DNA from: Erigeron canadensis | Taxonomy: Eukaryota; Streptophyta; Magnoliopsida; Asterales; Asteraceae | Direction of reading: 5' to 3' | DNA length: 64,000 nucleotides | Assembly (NCBI RefSeq): GCF_010389155.1 | Contig: NC_057769.1 | Span: forward strand, 33,465,548 to 33,529,547 | Shown here: piece by piece, positions 44,870 to 55,108 of the stretch | Layout of the letters: every line of letters starts with the position of its first letter | How positions within the stretch are numbered: the first letter of the stretch is position 1 | The notes under the pieces: model-generated | Database searches by the model: none | What the model saw: only the letters and a program-made list of their open reading frames with translations | What the model was told of the DNA's origin: nothing | Position numbers and translations under genes: made by a program

Positions 44870-45730
44870 TTGGAGTTTAAATGCCCGTCTGAGTTGTTGT
44901 AGAACCTCTGTTGATGATGGTCGTTTCTTTAGATCATCATCTAAACATTGGTAGAGAATGTTTAGATATGTGGTCAATGATTTTGGCGCAATCTCTTCCT
45001 TTATACCCTTGAACACAACATCATCTTGCTTTCTTTTTTCAAATTTCTGTTTAATGAAACTAAGTAGAGACTCACTTTCATGTTTGTCGATTTCATATAC
45101 CACTTTCCCACACAAGATCTCAAATAAAACCACGCCAAATGAATAAATATCAGATTCTATGGCTAGCATGCCCGATTTTAAGTAGAGAGGATCAACGTAG
45201 CTTGATGTGTTGCTAGCAAGATCGATGGTTAACTTTGTATTTTCACTTATTATACTTGAAAGACCAAATCCACCAATCTTTGCCTTCCAATCATCAAACA
45301 ACATAATGTTGGAAGATTTGATGTCCCTGTGGATGACCGTCTTTCTTTCATCGACACCATTATGAAGGAAGTTTAATCCGATTGCAAGACCAATGCATAT
45401 CTTAAGTCTGTTTGTCCACATAAGACTAGCATCAGTCAAATACTTGTCAAGGCTCCTCTTAGATGCATGTTCATAAACTAAGATTTTTTCATCCATTTCA
45501 TTAAGGAATCCTAATAGGGTGATGATATTCTCATGCTTACACCGACCAAGAGCATAAAACTCATTCGAGTATTGTTCCTTCCCTTCACCAACCCTTGTAT
45601 CGAACCTTTTCACAATAGCAATATAATGTCGCTGACCATCTACATTTGCAAATTCCCCTTTGTATACACTCCCAAAATTTCCTCCCCTTAGAATGTTATC
45701 AAGTGACATTCTAAAATTTCCCTCTTGCTC
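44870..45730 (-). CDS. K4-like pseudokinase exon, block B
   Basis: The 287-codon phase-0 exon begins EQEGNFRMSLDNILRGGNFG after TTTGTAG and ends AFKLQ before GTAAGT. The N-lobe lacks the ~14 residues corresponding to IKFATQNFSLANEV. The beta-3 lysine (AIVKRFD) and HRDIKSSN are present, but DFG is GGF (KIGGFGLS). SDIYSFGVVLFEILCG and KKRPSSTEVLQQL are intact. The open frame suggests it may still be translated or is only recently silent. Surrounding exons of block B are damaged. Confidence 0.75.
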
Positions 45731-45859
45731 CTACAAACATGGAATACTATATAAATGGATACATCATTAATGATACTAATCCCTATTAAGTATACTGTTA
45801 TCAAGTATTTTGGCAGTGGATAATTACTCGCTAACATATTAACATAATTCGAACATTCA

Positions 45860-46065
45860 GTCGGTATACGACATCGAGGAAACCTCACCGTATAATGGTG
45901 AAGTCTTTGCATGTACCCTAAACAATGAGATGTTGACTATGAGCCATTACAAGTATTCAGAGGGAAAAATCTCAAGGTTTTGTCATCCCTAAAGATCGAA
46001 CTCAAGACTTTTAGGTAAAACCGGGAGTGCCTCTGACCAGTTGGACTGACCTTCATTGGCAACAT
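45860..46065 (-). mobile_element. tRNA-derived SINE
   Basis: On the minus strand a head of GGTCAGTCCAACTGGTCAGA carries an A-box-like motif. GAGTTCGATC ~45 bp later resembles the B box of RNA polymerase III promoters. A non-tRNA body follows towards 45860. Ends and target duplication are not resolved. Confidence 0.5.
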
Positions 46066-46639
46066 ATTAACATGATAAACTTTATTATGGGGATAGAATA
46101 TAAGGTTGTCGGGTATCTAAGCTTAAGTGTGGAACACTCACATATTGTTTTTTTTAATCCATAGAAATCATGGGGGCCCATGCATTTATTCATTAAATAC
46201 GAAATAATAAAATATTAGTATGTGGGAAGTTCCACACCTAAGCTTAGGTGCCAGACATCCTTATATTCCCTTATCCCTATATATATATATATCTTTATTT
46301 TTTATAAAACATTTTGGGTTTATATTTATGGTATTTCTTAAGAAATTAAGCATATTTTTTTCCCCAAAAAGCCCTTTTCAACATATTTATGGTTCCCAAA
46401 TTGCCTCCACAAACTACAACACTACATTGCCATATCTATCATTATAACAAATTGTCACTCTTAAAACAAAATTTCACCGTAACGCACAGGTATTATGCTC
46501 GCATATATACATTTGGAATAGTAATTCTGAAATATTTCTTACGAGTAATATTCAAGACCATAGTTTTCTTACTTATTTATCTTTACAAAAAAGAAAACAT
46601 TCAAAGATAACCAATTTTAGTAAAAGTATGATAACTTAC

Positions 46640-47538
46640 TTGGAAATGTAACGCCCTTTCAAGATGTTCTACAACTTCCTTTGAAGATGGTCGTCTTTCC
46701 CTAATATTATCTAAGCAACGTTCAAGAATCCCTTTAAAAGGAATAAGTGATTTAAACGCCATTTCTTCATATAAAGGATCGAACACCAAATCTTCTCTTG
46801 CTTCTAGAGCCCCCGAATAAAGAAACTTAGTACAGACTCACCCTCATTAATGTGGATATCATAAATTGCTTTCCCACACAACATTTCAAATAGAACCACA
46901 CCAAATAAATAAATATCGGATTCCTTAGTTAGCAACCTTGAATTTAGGTATGCTGGGTCTACATACCCTGGTGTGCCACAAACACTATTGATGGTATAGG
47001 AGTCCGTGGCACTTATCATTGAAAGCCCAAAATCATCAACTTTTGTCTTCCAATTATCAAATAGTAGAACGTAAGCAGATTTTATGTCCCTATGTATCAC
47101 TACGTGATCTTTTTGGTGAAGAAAATCTAACCCGGTTGCAAAATCAATGCATATCCTTAGTCTGTTCCTCCATGTAAGACTAGCATCGTTAAGATACTTC
47201 TCAAGGCTTCCTTTGGATGTATGTTCATAAACAATGATTTTCTCGTCTTTTTCATTGCAATAGCCTAAAAGCCCGATGATATTCTCATGTTTATACTCAC
47301 AAAGTATTTTTAGCTCAGTGTAAAATTCTTTATTCCCTTGACCATATCTTGTATCTAACCTTTTTGCAACAATAGGATAATATCCCTCTATACCATCTCT
47401 ACCTATAAGTTTTCCTTTATATACCCTCCCAAAACCTCCTCCTCCAAGCACATCAGTAAGATTGAAGTCATCTGTTGCTAATTTTATATCTTCAAATGAC
47501 ATTTTAAATGTTATCTTTGTCGTTTTCCTATGAATCAT
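46640..47538 (-). pseudogene. K3-like kinase exon, block B, frameshifted
   Basis: It reads MSFEDIKLATDDFNLTDVLG with an intact glycine loop (LGGGGFGRVYKG), beta-3 lysine (IVAKRLD), HRD (HRDIKSAY) and DFG (VDDFGLS). The Asn that coordinates magnesium in the catalytic loop is Tyr. A one-base indel at a run of five G/C near 46811 shifts the frame after LSFFIRG; the C-terminal part resumes with VFDPLYEEMAFKS and RRPSSKEVVEHLERAL. The sequence after the acceptor (CATAG) is also one base out of phase. It is the paralogue of the intact K3. Confidence 0.8.
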
Positions 47539-47539
47539 A

Positions 47540-48058
47540 AGATACTACTTAATAAATGAATCTACCACTAATGACATACTTGGAAATTCTAACTTTTTAA
47601 TTACATTAGTGAATGGATAACTTTTCAAACTTATCAGTCATAAGACATCCTCCAATTAACGACCGATTAAAAGTTTTTGACAAAAGAATGAAACAAAATT
47701 GTTTTGAATGTTCACTTATATATATATAAAATTAGTATTAGTATGATTATACTCCACACTTTGTTAGGTTTTTAAACCGGGTATTATAAGTTCGTAAAAA
47801 CATGTTTAGTTATTTTGATCTTAATTAAAAAGAAAAACAAATTTGTACATATTTTTAAGAAAATGAGAATGAAGTAGCTATCACAGTTCATAATACCAGG
47901 GATTAATAACCAATATTAACTACAGTTTCAAGTGATTGTTAAGATTACGATATATACTATGGGTTTACCAGGGATATTAAGGTTAGCCGTGTAGCACACA
48001 AAATTATCCTAATAAAGATATAACATATATGTGATATTGTTTTAATATATTGACTGAC
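47540..48058. other. Intron-like AT-rich stretch, block B
   Basis: Sequence between the K3-like and K2-like exons. No gene is seen. Confidence 0.5.
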
Positions 48059-48196
48059 TTGAAATATTAATGCCTTTTGAAGCTCCTGGACGACGCATTT
48101 CATGGTTGGACGCTTGTTGCGTTGTTCTCTCGTACACTCCTGTGCAATACTATAGAATGTGTTCAAAGAATCTTCATTGGGTCCTTTATTTAGAAA

Positions 48197-49691
48197 CTAG
48201 TGCTTAGATCCCGTGCGATACACGGACAACCTTAAATAATTTTTCTTAAACTTTATTTTAAGATTGTATCAATGAATAAATATAACTGAGTTGGACATAA
48301 TAAAAATATTCTTATGAGTTGATTAATTTAAAGAAGAAGAATGCTAGATATACCTTGGGATTTATTAATGATACACGAGGGCTTAAAACGCGTACATTGC
48401 ACGCCGGAGAGAATTATAAAATTGATTGCCCATAGTAGGCGCATATAAGAAGGATTATGTTGGTTACCTGGATGTGATAGGTATTATGAATTTTCCCCCA
48501 CTTTGATATATAGACCCACGTGGATGCGCTATAACCTTAAATAATTTCTTTAACACCAGTTCAAGCATGCATGTAGCGAAGTAAATGTACTCCTATTACA
48601 ACTAATGACCATTTTAAAAAAAATTAATGACTTAAAATGCATAGAAAAGTCTTATTTAGCACTAAAATAAACCAAACATACCTCATAATTTTCATCACAA
48701 ATTTGATAGGCTGTTCTTTGTATAAAATTTGAAATTTATTGATCATTCATTTTAACTCCAATAGCACTAGTGACATCTACAATCCTAACTTGCACATTAA
48801 ACCTACAAAAAAAAAACAAAAAAACAGAGATACAATTTTACCACACAACTTAATGATTATAGAGTTTTAATATGAAATATAAACATATACCTAGGATTGA
48901 TGAGAACTCCTTCCTTGTTACATGAACAACAAATCCACATTTTGTTGTCCCTTAAAGCATCAATAATGTCGACTGCATTCATGTAGAGATCGGTCAACTT
49001 AACTTCTTGAGAACAGTTCACACATTCCATTGAATACCATAACTGGTCGGTTGGAATAAAACCGATTGTTGCAACAACAACCACTTTATCAAACTGTCAA
49101 AATGAAAATGTTTATACATTAGAATGTTAAAAAGCTAGTTATAAATTCGAAAGAAAGTTATGTTAAAAAGTAATCTAATCAAAAAAGAAAAATTCACAAA
49201 CAATGAATACTTACATGTTCGTCCATCAGGATCATCTCAATACTACCTATGTTATTAACATCTCCATATAGAGGTTGCTTCCATAGCCGCAAATTCTAAC
49301 CGTTATCGTACATGGCTTATTATTTGGATGCAAGTTTCTAATTGAAACATGGTTTAGTGAAGCCATGCTAAAATTGATTTGTTATGTGTTTACGTTTTGA
49401 AATGCCTTAAAACTGAATGGAAGTGGCCTTATATAGACATAGACATGCAAGGAAGTAACCGCCACAAGCAATAATATACGAACGGTTACATATTCAAATT
49501 TTCGAAAATTTGAACTTCTTGAAAGCATAACTAATCCATTTTCGAAAATTTGAACTTCTTATAAAAGTTTCTAATCCGTAGACCTTCCAAGGAGCAATAT
49601 TGTAATGATTTTTGGGCTTTCTTGTATTTTTAAGCATGCCACATAAGCAATAACTAACAAATTTTAAAGTGAGATTTATATAATGTAGGGA
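48197..49691 (-). mobile_element. Helitron H6 carrying an RPA-like gene
   Basis: On the minus strand it starts TCCCTACATTATATAAATC at 49691. It ends with hairpin CCGTGTATCGCACGG and GATCTAAGCACTAG at 48197. The host bases are A (48196) and T (49692). The block A exon is the empty site, matching base for base across the junction with one substitution. The 1,495-bp element carries a three-exon fragment related to replication protein A, and no Rep/helicase. Confidence 0.9.
48682..49366 (-). pseudogene. RPA1-like (replication protein A large subunit) fragment
   Basis: RPA70 binds single-stranded DNA, and RPA-like genes are frequent passengers of plant Helitrons. Exon 49366-49215 starts MASLNHVSIRNLHPNNKPCT and, after a one-base frameshift near 49290, continues LWKQPLYGDVNNI and EMILMDEH. 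Exon 49093-48891 carries GFIPTDQLWYSMECVNC and MWICCSCNKEG, a C4 zinc-finger OB-fold like DNA-binding domain C. Exon 48802-48682 reads FNVQVRIVDVTSAIGV. The frameshift and missing DNA-binding domains A/B make it a pseudogene. Confidence 0.75.
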
Positions 49692-50129
49692 TAACTTGCT
49701 ATCACCATTTCCTCCCAATAGTACATCAGCAAAGCGGTCCTTTATTAAATCCATATACAACAATGTTGTCGACATATACTCTAGCGTCACGCTTTTACCC
49801 ACTTCTTTCGATAGGCTACCCAGGTCATACCCAAGTAGCGTTTCATACATAAGATATCCAAAACTATAGACATCTAATTCTATACATGGAATACGTGTTT
49901 CAATGAACTCTGAATCCATATAGAACTCATTATGAAATATTGAGTCTCTATATTTAACAATCTTTGCTCCCAAGTTATTATCAATTACCAACGCAATGTT
50001 TACACTATTTGTATCATCATCATGTACTAGTGTCTTCTTGACCTCCATCTCATTGTGAAGGTAAACGAGTTCATTTGCATTAGCAATGCACATTTTCAGT
50101 TCTTTTTTCCATGTACCAGTTTTATTCTT

Positions 50130-51474
50130 CTATTAATAAAATAAAATTTGTCAAGCTGCTTCCATATGAATACATGATATATAATTTGTCATAATATATA
50201 TCGAATCAAGGGAGAGGTCGCCCAACAATTTTTATAATACTAATAAGGGTAAAAATTAAACAATAAAATTAAATTACATTTGTATAGGATTGCCAATTAA
50301 TTTTAAACCACATAAATATATAAAACTTGTATTAAAAATATAAAGTATTTTAAATATTGTGGAGTGTCATGGTCACCCTTGGCCACCATATAGCCCATCC
50401 AATGAATAAGATAATGGCATTTAGAAAATTCAAAAGATAAAATTTGAAAAGATAACTAGTAAAATATGTCAAAATTTTAAACTTTTAGGTCTATTTAGTA
50501 TTGTTTTTCCCTTTAATATATTATAAGTCACGTGTCAATTTGGGGATATTGTTTAAATAACAGTTAATTTTCAAAAAAGAAAAGTAAATATATATATATA
50601 TATAGGGTAGAGATCCTGGAAGAAGGTGTCTTATGGAGAGAAGGTCCTATGAACCAATCAGAACGCGACATGTGTTAAAATGAAAAAAATGCGCGGTGGC
50701 ATTTTGGTAAATAAATCAAACTTTTCTGAAGTGATCAACCTGGGTTCCGATCAGCTTAGGTCTAGGTCAGCTTGGGTTCTGATCAGCTTGGTTGGTCAGC
50801 TTGGTCAGCCTGAGTTCTGATCAACTTGGGTCTGGGTCAGCTTGGTTGGTCAGCATAATCAGTTGGTCAGCTTGGGTCTGGGTCAGGTTGTGTCAGGTTG
50901 GGGTCTGTGACGATTGGATGGCTAATCAGTATGGTAAGTGTATCAAGCCGTGACGGTTTGATGGCTAAGTAGGCATTAAAAGATTCCACCGTAATTCCGT
51001 TTTCGAATCTACGCATTGTGTCCTGAAATTATAAAGCCAACGCTCCAAATTCAATGATGTGAAAGTATATATATTGAAAGGGTTATGCGTCATAAAGTAA
51101 CTAACTAAACACGAAATATTATAATGTGTACTAACTAATAACCACAACATCTATTGTATGTACAAATTTAATAAATATGTTCAAATCATATAGTTAGCTA
51201 TGGTTGACCAATCAAAAACTTGCGCGTGACAGCTCATATGATATTCACATATACCATCTTACATGATTGAACAATCCAACACATTTACTAAGTTTGTACA
51301 TACAATACAGATTCTGGATAGTTTTTACACACTATAACATTTCATTATTTACTTTATGACGTAGTATTGAAATAACATAATTTTCATACAACTCAATTTT
51401 TCAATTTTTTTTTTCCCCATTAAATTATCTAGGTAATGTAAAAATATAGATTGATATATATAGAGGGTGTACAC
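50130..51474. repeat. Spacer with GTCAGCTTGG minisatellite
   Basis: A degenerate tandem array of GATCAGCTTGGGTCTGGGTC and GTCAGCTTGGTTG motifs lies at ~50740-50905, preceded by a (TA)n tract and GGGTAGAGATCC. The linker exon and the K1 C-lobe expected here from block A are missing. Confidence 0.6.
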
Positions 51475-51939
51475 CTTGTGACGGCTATCCGACGTCCCAC
51501 TATGGAGGTAGCATATTGCTTTGGCAACTTGCACTGATGACTCGACCCTTTTAAACCATGTGAAGGATGCCGGGTCGCTTAAATGCATCATTAGACTTCC
51601 GTTGGCTTGATAGCGGCTTACGATGATCTTTTCACCTCCCTCCTCGCAGAACCCAACTACAGGGACGAAATGATCATTTTCATGCTTGAGCAGACTAGAA
51701 AGCGTAGTGATCTCGGTCAAGAACTCAATGTTTTCTCCTCCCCGCCGCCCATCCGTACTATCAAACCTTCGCGCAGAAACACTCTGCCACTCCCCATCGC
51801 GCATGAGCCACCCTTTGTAAACGTTACCCAAACCACCTTTCCCGATGATGTTTTCATCCGCAAAGTTATTCGTGACTTTTACTATTTCTTCCAGTGGCAT
51901 TCGTAAGCGATCAAGCTCCTTGAATGTATATGATGCCAT
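51475..51939 (-). pseudogene. K1-like pseudokinase N-lobe, truncated
   Basis: It starts at ATG 51939 (MASYTFKELDRLRMPLEEIV) with an intact glycine loop (IGKGGLGNVYKG), beta-3 Lys to Arg (VSARRFD) and ICYLHSGTSDSRHK at the end. A phase-0 GT donor follows at 51474. The whole C-lobe present in block A K1 is absent downstream. The copy is truncated by deletion. Confidence 0.75.
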
Positions 51940-52851
51940 ATATATATATATATTTCTACTAATTTATGAAGAGTGAAAATTATCTAATGGTTTGTTACTA
52001 GCTACTACGAGTACAACGTTACATATGAAAATTAAATATATGATTGTGATGTGATTTTTAGGTGAATATAATGTGAATCTAAGATATGTTTATTGATCTC
52101 AGCAACCTGGCTCCGTATATCTAATTGTTGGTTGACTTCGTTATGATTGGGCCCATGTTCAGCTGTAACAACATCTGACCTTTCAGTAACTCGTATCGTT
52201 TTTTAGGACTCGGTCAAGTTGATACTACATTTAATTTAATTTAATGATCACGTTGTTGTTGTTGTTAGCAATGTCTACTTGTCAATGAAGTAATCTTTGA
52301 ATTAATCATTTTTCATTTTGGGTAATGGTTGAACTCTTTGTTTCGACCCGTATACGTTTTGACCTGTTACTCAAACCCGTCCGAATGTCCATTTTGCGCC
52401 TAAACTAAACACAACAAAACTTATTATCTACAATCCCAATCCGGCACGCCCGGTTATAATAAAGTCTTAATTTGATACAACTTGAGAAGTTGGCAACTTC
52501 AAAGAATCTGCCATTCTAAAACAAAATAAATAAATGAAAGGAAGAATCTAAACACTTTATTCATAAGCAAAATATGTGAACATCAAAACAAATAGAACTT
52601 CTCAGTATGACAGCAATCAAACGAATGATGAATCTAACAATCGTTCAATTAATTTTAGTTATAACACACACACACACCCCTATATATTATTTTTATTTTT
52701 GTAACGAAATAAATAAATAACTACCAAGTTAACATAAATTTAGTTTGACCCATTTCTATTTTCCTAACAATCATATCTTATTTTAGTCCTCTATCAAGTA
52801 TGAACTACACTTCTTTTTTGTCTCGCCTTCTTAACAAATAACCTGAAATTC
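51940..52851. other. Upstream and IQD 3' flank, block B
   Basis: Contains the empty site of the block A MITE (~52225-52250) and the putative 3'UTR side of IQD copy b. An (AC)n microsatellite lies at ~52665. No gene is seen. Confidence 0.5.
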
Positions 52852-53805
52852 TCAAATCACCAAGGAAACGCTGCTTTGTACTTTTGGTGGGCCCGAATGT
52901 CGCCTCGGTCTAGCTGGTGGTCCCGGAAAAGAAAGTCGTTTCTTTGGTCCGAACTCCTTTTCCATGGTGGTCTGACGACCACCATTCTCAACTGGGCCTA
53001 ATATACTCTGCCCCTTTGATTTGGCCTTGGCGGATTTTGTTTGTGGCATGTAATTAGGAACTGAAAGAGAGCTATCCATGCTTTCACCGATGACCCTGCA
53101 ATGCTATGCCTTCTGTTCATTTCAGATTGCACGCCAAAAACACTTTTTGAGTCATCATCAAGGCCGCGCCTGAATGATCTCTAGTTAGGGCCACGTTTAT
53201 ATTTCCGTGATGCTGCTGGAACACCTGCTGTTGACTTTGGAATAGTTGAAGGGGTAATGTTGAGTTGCCAACGGGCGTAAGACTTTGATATTTCGATACC
53301 AGTGATGTTGATACCATTTTTAATAGATGCATGATCTTTCTCGGCTCGTGCATCAAGTGGCCGACCAGCCATGTATCTCTCTAACTAGCTCCAGCCCCAT
53401 TGCGGATTCGTTGGGTCCATGAAAAGCAAGTTAGTTGTTCTCACTGATTCCTGTTTTGAAAATACTTTCAAATTAGGATTAAAGTCTTGAAGACATGCAT
53501 GTATTACACGATGCAACTTTTTTGAGTCCATGATTCTTACATTAACTATGGTAGGGGTGTTTTAGTTGCACTGTGAAATGATCAGTTTCAGGATCCGTTA
53601 GCAATTAAATGTTATGCAGATCGACCCATTTTCACATAAGCGGGTGAATAAAACCATCTAAACGATATGAATGTGTACCTGATGAGAAAATGAATAAGCC
53701 ATGGCACGTTCTCGTCTCATGGTTGCTTCATACTTGCTAAGTAGCTTTGCTTCAATTTGTATTCCATTTTGATATTGTAGAACTATACACATCACTCTAT
53801 ATCCA
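52852..53805 (-). pseudogene. IQD protein pseudogene, copy b (longest)
   Basis: Minus-strand pieces follow IQD order. At ~53790-53690 is IEAKLLSKYEATMRRERAMA with YSFSHQ and a donor. At ~53440-53170 is FMDPTNPQWGWS, a TAG replacing the usual Trp, then LERYMAGRPLDARAEKDHAS and SYARWQ. At 53079-52852 is MDSSLSVPNYMPQTKSAKAK followed by GPKKRLSFPGPPARPRRHSG, the DUF4005 end. The IQ67 calmodulin-binding exons are not found upstream. The nonsense codon and missing 5' end make it a pseudogene. Confidence 0.8.
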
Positions 53806-53814
53806 TAAATGTAT

Positions 53815-54262
53815 ATATATATATATATTTTACGAGGCGTGTAACACCACCAGGCAAAAAGTGTAACGCCACCAGGGAGTATCTGCGGGCCCCCATGTCT
53901 ATATTGGCAAATCTAGCAGAAAATAAGCGGGCCCCCTGTCAGTAATGTAAATTTGACAACGCCGTCACAGTATTAGCGGCGACGTCGCCACTAATGCCCT
54001 GGTCGGTTGACCGTTTTCTGTTAGTGTTACCCTGTGTCTTAATTTATTCACAGGTCTAACATTTCATCCTTTATAGAAGATTCAAAGAGGTTAATCCAAA
54101 TTACGTCTTTCACTTGTAAGCTTTTTATCTTAGATTAATTTTATAAAATCATATATACAAGTGGAGTGGAGTAGTACAGTCTGTTTCATCTAAAGTACTC
54201 ATCGCATTGACTTGTTCTTTTTTTAAATGTATTTTCTAGCTCCTGAGTCTAATACTACTATT
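53815..54262. other. Repeat-like GC-richer spacer
   Basis: GTGTAACACCACCAGG and GTGTAACGCCACCAGG at ~53839 and ~53861 are a short direct duplication. The segment to ~54030 resembles a transposon remnant but termini are unclear. No gene is seen. Confidence 0.35.
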
Positions 54263-54542
54263 AGGGATGAGAAAAAACCCGAAACCTGTGACCCGACCCA
54301 AACCGACCCGCCCGAAGGGCTAACAGGCCGGGTAACGGGTCAAACTTTTGTTGTATTTTCGGGTCACGGGTTGTGCGGGTCGGGCTGGGCCGGGTCAAAG
54401 CCAAAAACCGAAAAAAGTGAAGAAAACCCGTGACCCGCCTGCGACCCGAACCATCACGGTCCGGGTCATGGTTCCGATTTTCATGCACTTGCGGGTCGCG
54501 GACCGGGCCGGGTTTTCGTGGGTCGGGCCATTTGCACATCCA
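54263..54542. mobile_element. GC-rich hAT-like MITE remnant
   Basis: It begins AGGGATGAG and ends TTTGCACATCCA, resembling hAT termini (TAGGGATG..CATCCCTA). The interior is composed of GGGTCGGGT/ACCCGACCC-type repeats. CTACTA flanks both sides as a possible degenerate target duplication. Long overlapping ORFs here are compositional artefacts. Confidence 0.45.
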
Positions 54543-55108
54543 CTACTAAATTATTATGATTTTATTTTGGGACGAATAGTGTAAAAACACCCTCAGTTTA
54601 GGCATTTCTTTCTTATTATAGAAAGTGTTTAGTAAGGACTAAAAGGGACATGTATGAAATACTTGAGGAACTGTTATTAAAATTTCTTTTGTGTGAATGG
54701 AAGAATATAACTTTTGTCGATTTATATAGTGTTTGTGAGTAACGGTGGTAAACCGTCGTAGCGGTGGTGGCGGAGTTGGGTTATCGCAGCATCCATAAAT
54801 CTCAAATTTTGAACATGATCAACAATGATAATCTTACAATCTTCATTTCTCAGGTATATTCTTTTCTTTTCTTCTTTTCATAATAAATCTAGGGCATAGA
54901 TAGATATAAAAAAATATATGTAATATATATAATGTGTATAAATAAAAGTAACAAACTTTATTGAATATTGAACCTTCACACTTCAAATTGCTCTTCATTA
55001 ACGTTCCCCTGTTTCGAAAAGAGTGTGTGTTTTGTTTCTTTTTATGTAATTGTTGTTATTGTTATATATGGATTGAGTACCACATTTATATCTGGGTGTG
55101 TATGAAGA
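54543..55108. promoter_or_regulatory. Upstream region of polyprenol reductase
   Basis: A 5' flank and probable promoter/5'UTR by position. Contains TATATAATGTGTATAAATAAAA at ~54925-54945, a possible TATA region, ~170 bp before the ATG. This is not verified. Confidence 0.3.

Larger units (their letters stand above)
48059..50129 (-). pseudogene. K2-like C-lobe exon, split by Helitron H6
   Basis: The two parts 50129-49692 and 48196-48059 total 576 bp, exactly the length of K2 in block A. The first part runs from KNKTGTWKKELKMCI to GGNGDSKL. The second continues through NKGPNEDSLNTF and KRPTMKCVVQELQKALIFQ. The donor is GTCAGT, not GTAAGT. The Helitron has no target duplication, so the frame was intact before it landed. 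Confidence 0.85.
42900..52300 (-). repeat. Segmental duplication block B
   Basis: Order: TAACACTCTTGATGCCTAGTC box, IQD remnant, tail exon, K4, K3, K2, K1. The first two also match block C from ~61857 and the rest match block A. Most kinase exons here carry disabling changes, so this copy is decaying. Confidence 0.75.

Noticed and set aside
48682..49366. A resident RPA gene of the locus
   Set aside because: It lies wholly within Helitron H6, is frameshifted and lacks core domains, so it is a passenger.
54227..54584. Long overlapping ORFs on both strands in a GC-rich stretch
   Set aside because: They arise from GGGTCGGGT-type low-complexity repeats of a MITE remnant.
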